From contig CAYLQA010000068.1 in NCBI GenBank assembly GCA_964385695.1, forward strand, positions 1 through 12,540: a stretch of DNA of 12,540 nt. Reading direction: 5' to 3'. The notes under the pieces are model-generated. The model did no database searches. It worked only from the letters and a program-made list of their open reading frames with translations, and had not been told where the DNA came from. The stretch is from CAYLQA01 sp964385695 (lineage in GTDB: Bacteria; Desulfobacterota; Desulfobulbia; Desulfobulbales; Desulfurivibrionaceae). The translations under genes were made by a program, and so were the position numbers. The stretch's first letter is position 1. Each line of letters starts with the position of its first letter. Below, piece by piece: positions 8,750-12,540 of this stretch.

Positions 8750-10036
8750 CTAGAAATGAAAGAGTAAATCAAAATGTGTGTAATGGGCGTTGCCGTCGAT
8801 GGTGGTGTAGTAATCATCCGGGTCCAACACCTCAAAATGCAAATTGCCTTCTAAGTACTTATTGATTTTGCAGGTCAAGCGGGAGATAAAAAGGTTTCCC
8901 CGCTCCTTGCCTCCACCAGGGCCTTCCTCCGGGGCATAGACCTTGGCCAGCCTGAGCTTGAAGTTGAAATATTTACCCAAGTTAAGATTCAACCCCACAC
9001 TGGGCATGGAAATATTGCTCCAACCGGCAAAATCCTTGCCCTTATCAACAAAGGAACGAACCAGGGTATAACTCATATATTGCGGGAACCGCGCCCAGAC
9101 CGGATGCCAGCCTTCCTCTTTAGAGGTGCCCGGATCATCGCCGGAAAGGTAGTAATAGCTGAAATCGAGCACCCCTTTGTTTTGTTTGAGCATGGCTGGG
9201 CGATAAAACAAAGAGGCATCAAAGAACCGCCCCTCAACAGAGCCGCCGTTTTCCCGGCTGCCGTCCTGTAGAGCTATTTCCACATTGGCCCCAAAGCTCT
9301 CATTGAATTGGGGCATAAAGCGCACACCAACGGTATGCAGATCAAGGTCGGTCAGGTTATGCGACAGGTACTGGCTCAACTCCTCATGTTTGTAAATGTA
9401 ATAATACTCCTGGGGCAGCCGGGCAAAACGATCGTTCATAACATAGATCCCGCCGCCGGCCTCCTCACCCTCCATCAAAACTCGGTCCTGCCGGTTTAAG
9501 ACAAATTCGTCTTCGTTCTCGTTATAAATACCCAAAAGGTCCACCTTGAGCTTATCAAGCTTGATCCTGCCCTTAACGGCATTGAAGTAATAGGTGCGGG
9601 AACTGTCCAGCGGAGTACCTAACCGGATGATCTTACCGCTACCGTATTTCATATCCTGACGGCCGATACGTAGATCAAAGCGATTGTTAAAGAGGTTGTT
9701 TACATCAAGGAAAAGGTTATCAAACACCAGCTCATCCATGGCCCGATAGGAATTACTCCCCTTGTCGCTGGGATAGGAGCGCCACTCATTGGTGGCCCGG
9801 GCCTGAAGTCCGATATCTTTTGTTGGGGAGTAACGCCCCCAGATGCGGGAACGCAGTCGGAAATATTGATTTTGGGTCCAGATGCCGCCGTCCTGGCGGG
9901 GAATGCGGTTGAAATCCGCAACGCGGGCGCGGAGATCACCGCCCCAGGTAAAGCTGTTTGTCGCGGCAAAAGATCGGCTGTCAAAGACAGGGGCAAACAG
10001 AACGGAAAAAACTGTCAGCACAGTCATTAAACGCAT
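8750..10036 (-). CDS. Outer-membrane beta-barrel porin, alginate-export-like
   Basis: This 428-aa predicted outer-membrane channel has a Sec signal peptide at about 1-24 (positive start, hydrophobic core, SFA-A cleavage region). The mature part is rich in alternating aromatic and polar strands with short turns. RIGRQDMKYGSGKIIRLGTP followed by DSSRTYYFNAVKG matches the GRQ...G...R.F.A pattern typical of the alginate_exp type barrel family. The chain ends in Phe (LLFHF), the usual terminal residue recognised by the BAM machinery. The length fits a single barrel of roughly 16-18 strands. The start has GGGAG 7-8 nt upstream. It is the first gene of the operon, downstream of a good sigma70-type promoter, and its stop lies 17 nt before the preferred start of the binding-protein gene. 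The family name does not fix the substrate, and no alginate genes are present. It probably admits the small molecule captured by the binding protein (inference). Confidence 0.87.
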   Translation of the reverse strand: MRLMTVLTVFSVLFAPVFDSRSFAATNSFTWGGDLRARVADFNRIPRQDGGIWTQNQYFRLRSRIWGRYSPTKDIGLQARATNEWRSYPSDKGSNSYRAMDELVFDNLFLDVNNLFNNRFDLRIGRQDMKYGSGKIIRLGTPLDSSRTYYFNAVKGRIKLDKLKVDLLGIYNENEDEFVLNRQDRVLMEGEEAGGGIYVMNDRFARLPQEYYYIYKHEELSQYLSHNLTDLDLHTVGVRFMPQFNESFGANVEIALQDGSRENGGSVEGRFFDASLFYRPAMLKQNKGVLDFSYYYLSGDDPGTSKEEGWHPVWARFPQYMSYTLVRSFVDKGKDFAGWSNISMPSVGLNLNLGKYFNFKLRLAKVYAPEEGPGGGKERGNLFISRLTCKINKYLEGNLHFEVLDPDDYYTTIDGNAHYTHFDLLFHF

Positions 10037-10096
10037 ACGTCACTCCCACACTATTGTACACTTATTAATTTTCGACTAGAAATTGCCCCCCATATC

Positions 10097-10126
10097 TTTA
10101 TATATTGATCCCCTGTTTTTTGTCAA
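10097..10126 (-). promoter_or_regulatory. Sigma70-type promoter of the porin-kinase operon
   Basis: Read on the minus strand, a perfect TTGACA (10121-10126) is followed after 18 nt by TATAAA (10097-10102). The overlapping TATATA at 10099-10104 gives a 16-nt spacing instead. The start site would fall roughly 55 nt upstream of the porin ATG, in an AT-rich leader. This is the only strong promoter-like sequence found upstream of the five-gene operon. It lies in the 112-nt gap after the diguanylate cyclase stop, so readthrough from that gene remains possible. Confidence 0.7.
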
Positions 10127-10148
10127 AAATTAAAGGGGTTACAATATT

Positions 10149-11405
10149 TTAACCTGAACACATCACCCTGTTGCGTCCTGCCTGCTTGGCATTATAGAGC
10201 AAAGCGTCCGCCTCATTGACCATTGCCTCCAAATTCTCGCCAAGCTCGGTTACCAGGCCGATACTGATGGTTACTGAAATTTCTTGGCCATTACCGATGG
10301 GAATCTTGCTCTTCTCAACGGCCTGCCGCAGCTCCTCAAAGACTTCCGCTGCAGCCTTGTGATCCATATTGACGGCCAGGATACAAAATTCCTCGCCTCC
10401 CATACGGGCGACTATATCCGCGTCACGCATTCTGTCTTCCAGGATGTCCGCCACATGTCGCAGGGCCAGATCACCTATATCATGGCCATAGGTATCGTTG
10501 ACCTTTTTGAAATAATCGAGATCGAGCATACCGCAGGCAAGCACCCTGCCATTGCGCTGGCTGGCGGCAAAAATCTTATTCCCCGTATCAAAGAAAAAAC
10601 GTCGGTTATACAGACCGGTCAGAAAATCTCGAATGGAGGCCTCGCGAATCTTACGAATATTATCTAGATTCTCGATGCATTGGTTGATACGGCAGTAAAA
10701 CTCCTCCGGCAAAAAGGATTGCTTGATGATAAAATCGTTGGCCCCGTTCTTAATAAAACGGGCGGCCATAATATGCTCACCTTGAGCGGAAACGCCGATG
10801 ATGGCCAGATGATCTCTGGAAAAGTTAGCGCGAATCTTCTGGGTCAGTTCCAGGCCGCCTATTTGCGGCATGTTAAAATCCGTAATAACCAACTTTATAT
10901 CAGGGTTGCGGGCAAGTACTTCAAGCGCCTCTTTGCCGTCTGCGGCTTGTAACACCCGAAAACGCTGAACCAAAAGGAGGTCGGAGAGCAGGTTCCTGAA
11001 AAAAGAGGAATCATCCACCACCAACACCTTGGTCGCCTCATTTTTTTCAAGACGCAGCAGGAGTTGCACAATGTAGCCCAGGCTCTGCATATCGTCCTTG
11101 AGCACATAGTCAACCACCTTAAGGGACCAAACAACATTGCGTACTTCATCGCTGACCCCGCCGGTGAAAACAATACTTGGGATGTTCCGCCCCACCACCT
11201 CGCCCACCACCTCTCCATCCGGTGCGTCGGGCAGATTAAAATCAAGAATGGCGGCAAAAAAATTGTTTGCCTCATCATCCAGCAAACGGATGGTCTCTTG
11301 CATATCCTTAGCCCAGACCACCGCAAAACGCTTGGACTCCTCAAGCTTCTGTGCCACCAAATTGCCGAAAAAACGGCTGTCTTCTACAACCAAAACCTGC
11401 TTCAT
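10149..11405 (-). CDS. Response-regulator diguanylate cyclase (REC-REC-GGDEF)
   Basis: This 418-aa soluble protein makes the second messenger c-di-GMP from two GTP under receiver control. REC1 (about 1-120) has Glu8-Asp9, phospho-acceptor Asp55 in LDFNLPD, Thr81 and Lys103. REC2 (about 125-245) has Asp131-Asp132, Asp176 in TDFNMP, Ser206 and Lys228. A short helical linker (about 246-258) leads to the GGDEF domain with its usual DFLTGLYNRR entry at 260-269. The active-site loop is MGGEEF (335-340), an accepted catalytic variant. The product-inhibition site RxxD is present as Arg327-Asp330, so feedback inhibition is expected. Both receivers keep their phosphorylation residues, so the protein could integrate two signals. 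The ATG start lies just after an unusual eight-G run. No membrane segments are seen. It is transcribed in the same direction as the kinase operon and is the nearest candidate target for those kinases. That pairing is inference only. Confidence 0.95.
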   Translation of the reverse strand: MKQVLVVEDSRFFGNLVAQKLEESKRFAVVWAKDMQETIRLLDDEANNFFAAILDFNLPDAPDGEVVGEVVGRNIPSIVFTGGVSDEVRNVVWSLKVVDYVLKDDMQSLGYIVQLLLRLEKNEATKVLVVDDSSFFRNLLSDLLLVQRFRVLQAADGKEALEVLARNPDIKLVITDFNMPQIGGLELTQKIRANFSRDHLAIIGVSAQGEHIMAARFIKNGANDFIIKQSFLPEEFYCRINQCIENLDNIRKIREASIRDFLTGLYNRRFFFDTGNKIFAASQRNGRVLACGMLDLDYFKKVNDTYGHDIGDLALRHVADILEDRMRDADIVARMGGEEFCILAVNMDHKAAAEVFEELRQAVEKSKIPIGNGQEISVTISIGLVTELGENLEAMVNEADALLYNAKQAGRNRVMCSG

Positions 11406-11408
11406 CTT

Positions 11409-11420
11409 GCCCCCCCCTCA
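11409..11420 (-). promoter_or_regulatory. Homopolymeric G8 ribosome-binding region of the diguanylate cyclase
   Basis: On the minus strand the sequence before the cyclase ATG reads TGAGGGGGGGGCAAG and then ATG. The GAGG part can pair with 16S rRNA, while the eight consecutive G (11410-11417) form a slippage-prone tract inside the translation initiation region. Length changes here would shift the spacing of the site rather than the reading frame. The site is seen directly; its behaviour is not known. Confidence 0.5.
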
Positions 11421-11705
11421 AAGTTCATACCCATCTGATAATGCTAACACAGAATGGTTCCCCAAAGAGAGAAATGAGGGATGCTCCCCATAGGGGGATG
11501 TTTCATGAAGGCGATATCAATGCATGGGATTCAAGATAGCTACAACACGAAACCAGTAGTGCAAATAGTGGGATGACTGCTCAAAACAAAGCGTACTTGG
11601 CAAAACAACGGATCAGCAATCAGGTATTTTTCCCGTAGTGCTTTTCACGATCGTATTGGTTATGAAAAAGTATCATCCAGTGCGGGCCATATTGGAATAT
11701 ACCGC
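11421..11705. other. Intergenic stretch at the edge of the mobile debris zone
   Basis: I see no convincing complete gene between the cyclase start and the ATG at 11706. A small hairpin (TCCCC-ATAG-GGGGA, about 11485-11498) sits upstream of the cyclase, without a T-run to make it a terminator. The frame of the downstream orphan ORF stays open upstream to about 11577, after a TGA at 11574-11576. The coding relic there may therefore be longer than its first ATG suggests. No clear sigma70 promoter was found for the cyclase. Confidence 0.4.
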
Positions 11706-11888
11706 ATGCCATCTATAACCGAATTAGCCCGTGCTGTATGGCGGCAATGTTATACCAAAAACGAGGAATATAAATGGGGAAACGAATTACCAAGGCTTGA
11801 GGCCCAGCTAATTACTTGGGCAATTATTATCGGATTACCAATTTATTTCATTGTCCAAGTTGGCGAATCAAACGAACTCGACGAATAG
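11706..11888 (+). pseudogene. Short orphan ORF, probably the truncated end of a larger gene
   Basis: I do not recognise this 60-aa product. From its ATG it has a polar helical part (ITELARAVWRQCYT, then KWGNELPRLEAQ) followed by a hydrophobic stretch ITWAIIIGLPIYFIV that could be a membrane helix or a buried core strand. The frame is open a further 43 codons upstream to 11577, with protein-like composition (RYFSRSAFHDRIGYEKV) but no ATG start there. At its 3' end the last five or six codons overlap an antisense transposase relic. The stop is therefore probably accidental and the original protein was cut near 11865-11872. There is no good ribosome-binding site before the ATG. It could instead be a genuine small protein, but the context argues for a broken gene. 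Confidence 0.35.
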
Positions 11889-12042
11889 GAAACTCCAGCG
11901 TCAATCGATAACTCAGCAGGTCCTGCTCCCTGACGTGACGAACAGACCGGTCGTGTATAGAGGTGCAGGCTCCTCGGCACTGCCCGCAACGGGCTGTAGC
12001 CGTTGGAGTAAGTTTGAACAAAAGATGAGAGTCAGAGGGCAA
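11848..12042 (-). pseudogene. Relic of an ISL3-type transposase (N-terminal zinc-finger region)
   Basis: On the minus strand this open frame of about 64 codons reads through CGQCRGACTSIHDRSVRHVR and on to SYRLTLEFPIRRVR. This matches the layout of the zf-ISL3 region found near the N-terminus of ISL3-family transposases: a CxxC zinc-binding pair, IHD, an arginine-rich segment, then a beta-strand before the second CxxC. The second cysteine pair, the rest of the zinc finger and the whole DDE catalytic domain are missing. After RRVR (about 11872) the frame runs into unrelated sequence and stops at 11848. Upstream it is closed by a TGA at 12046-12048, and the only initiator is a TTG. It is a fragment without visible terminal inverted repeats. 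Family assignment rests on motif spacing alone. Confidence 0.6.
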
Positions 12043-12047
12043 AAATC

Positions 12048-12413
12048 ATGAACGGAAAAGACAGAATCAATATCCATATCGGCACCGATGATGATATGAA
12101 CCAATCGTTTATCGATGCCTGGCACAAAGCGGAACAAGGAGTAACCAAGGAACCCGAGGAGCACCTGTTCTTTGAAGACGCAGCCACACTGCTGAAAGTT
12201 TTATCAAACCAACGCCTTGCACTGCTGTCTACCCTCCATCGGATGGGAGATAGCAGCATTCGCGCACTCAGCAAGGAGCTGCACCGCAACTACAAAAACA
12301 CATACAACGATGTTCAAATTCTAAAACGGGCCGGGCTGATCCATGAAACCCCTGCCAAAAAGATATTTGTGCCTTGGGGCAAAATTCATACAGAAATAGA
12401 TTTAACAGCCTAA
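12048..12413 (+). CDS. HVO_A0114-family winged-helix DNA-binding protein (putative antitoxin/regulator)
   Basis: This 121-aa protein is predicted to be a DNA-binding transcriptional regulator. The first 40 residues are acidic and polar. From about residue 42 there is a winged helix: LLKVLSNQRLALLSTLHRMG (helix 1), SSIRALSKELHRNYKNTYNDV (helix-turn-helix), LKRAGLIHE, then the wing KIFVPWGKIHTEIDL. The SIRALSKEL...KNTYNDV...L...GLI pattern matches the HVO_A0114 family, whose members are often encoded beside TumE/DUF6516-type toxins. The ATG overlaps the stop of a plus-strand frame as ATGA, as in translationally coupled toxin-antitoxin pairs, and AGAGG lies about 9 nt upstream. The upstream frame is mostly antisense transposase relic, and no toxin gene can be seen on either side. 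The protein itself looks full length and undamaged. The antitoxin role is inferred from family context. Confidence 0.82.
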   Translation: MNGKDRINIHIGTDDDMNQSFIDAWHKAEQGVTKEPEEHLFFEDAATLLKVLSNQRLALLSTLHRMGDSSIRALSKELHRNYKNTYNDVQILKRAGLIHETPAKKIFVPWGKIHTEIDLTA

Positions 12414-12417
12414 TGGG

Positions 12418-12525
12418 TCAGAAATCGTAGGTCAGCTTGTTCGAGGCATTCATAAGATGATCGTCCATCACCTTGGCATAGACCATGGTGGAGTCCAAAT
12501 CAGAATGGCGCATAACCCACCGCAG
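12418..12525 (-). pseudogene. C-terminal remnant of a tyrosine recombinase (phage-type integrase)
   Basis: Only 35 codons before the stop are open. They read LRWVMRHSDLDSTMVYAKVM and continue DDHLMNASNKLTYDF. The His of MRHS and the Tyr of TMVY are nine residues apart. This is the standard spacing between the last catalytic histidine and the nucleophilic tyrosine in the tyrosine recombinase family, where the usual motif is LGHSxxxTTxxYxH. An in-frame TAA at 12526-12528 cuts the gene directly before this piece, and the remaining 12 bases to the window edge give no family match. It could be a truncated relic or the end of a frameshifted gene continuing outside. It converges on the regulator gene with only 4 nt between their stops. 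Confidence 0.7.
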
Positions 12526-12540
12526 TTACGTGAAATAAAG

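Noticed and set aside
11485..11498. TCCCC-ATAG-GGGGA hairpin upstream of the cyclase
   Set aside because: The stem is short, has no T-tract and no recognisable regulatory family, so I mention it only within the intergenic description.
11851..12051. Plus-strand frame ending in the ATGA overlap, as a possible intact toxin gene
   Set aside because: Most of it is antisense to the zinc-finger transposase relic, its sequence does not resemble a toxin, and only the last few codons could be a remnant.
1..12540. CRISPR array, tRNA, rRNA or riboswitch
   Set aside because: No regularly spaced direct repeats, cloverleaf-like segments or recognisable riboswitch cores were seen on either strand by eye.

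Overview
The window looks like a chromosomal stretch of a Gram-negative, probably anaerobic bacterium, ending in a small zone of mobile-element debris. An outer-membrane beta-barrel, GAF-containing hybrid histidine kinases and a free-standing ABC_sub_bind protein together fit Desulfobacterota or a related delta-proteobacterial lineage. That placement is inferred from protein style only; no rRNA or tRNA is present to confirm it.

Region 1 (56-10036, all minus strand) is a compact five-gene operon. It is read from a strong-looking sigma70-type promoter at 10097-10126. The order is: a 428-aa outer-membrane porin of the alginate-export type, a periplasmic ABC_sub_bind protein, two paralogous membrane-bound hybrid histidine kinases, and the bifunctional NAD(P)H-hydrate repair enzyme Nnr. 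Most junctions are very tight: 17 nt to the preferred start of the binding protein, 6 nt to the second kinase start, 62 nt between the kinases, and a 4-base GTGA overlap into nnr. No ABC permease or ATPase is encoded here, so the binding protein more plausibly presents a ligand to the kinases' extracytoplasmic sensor domains than feeds a transporter. The inferred flow is: ligand crosses the porin, is captured by the binding protein, is sensed by the Cache-type domains, and a phosphorelay follows.

Region 2 (10149-11405, minus strand) is a separate REC-REC-GGDEF diguanylate cyclase with intact GGEEF active site and RxxD inhibitory site. It lies 112 nt upstream of the operon on the same strand. 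It is the only standalone response regulator in the window and so the nearest candidate output for the kinases, but this link is unproven.

Region 3 (11406-12540) is different in character. It begins with about 300 bp without a convincing gene, then a short orphan ORF that runs into an antisense relic of an ISL3-type transposase zinc-finger region. Next comes an intact winged-helix regulator of the HVO_A0114 type, a family often paired with a toxin, here with no toxin visible. Last is the C-terminal 35 codons of a tyrosine recombinase cut by an in-frame stop. This reads as the eroded edge of a mobile island, with the regulator as the only apparently intact passenger.
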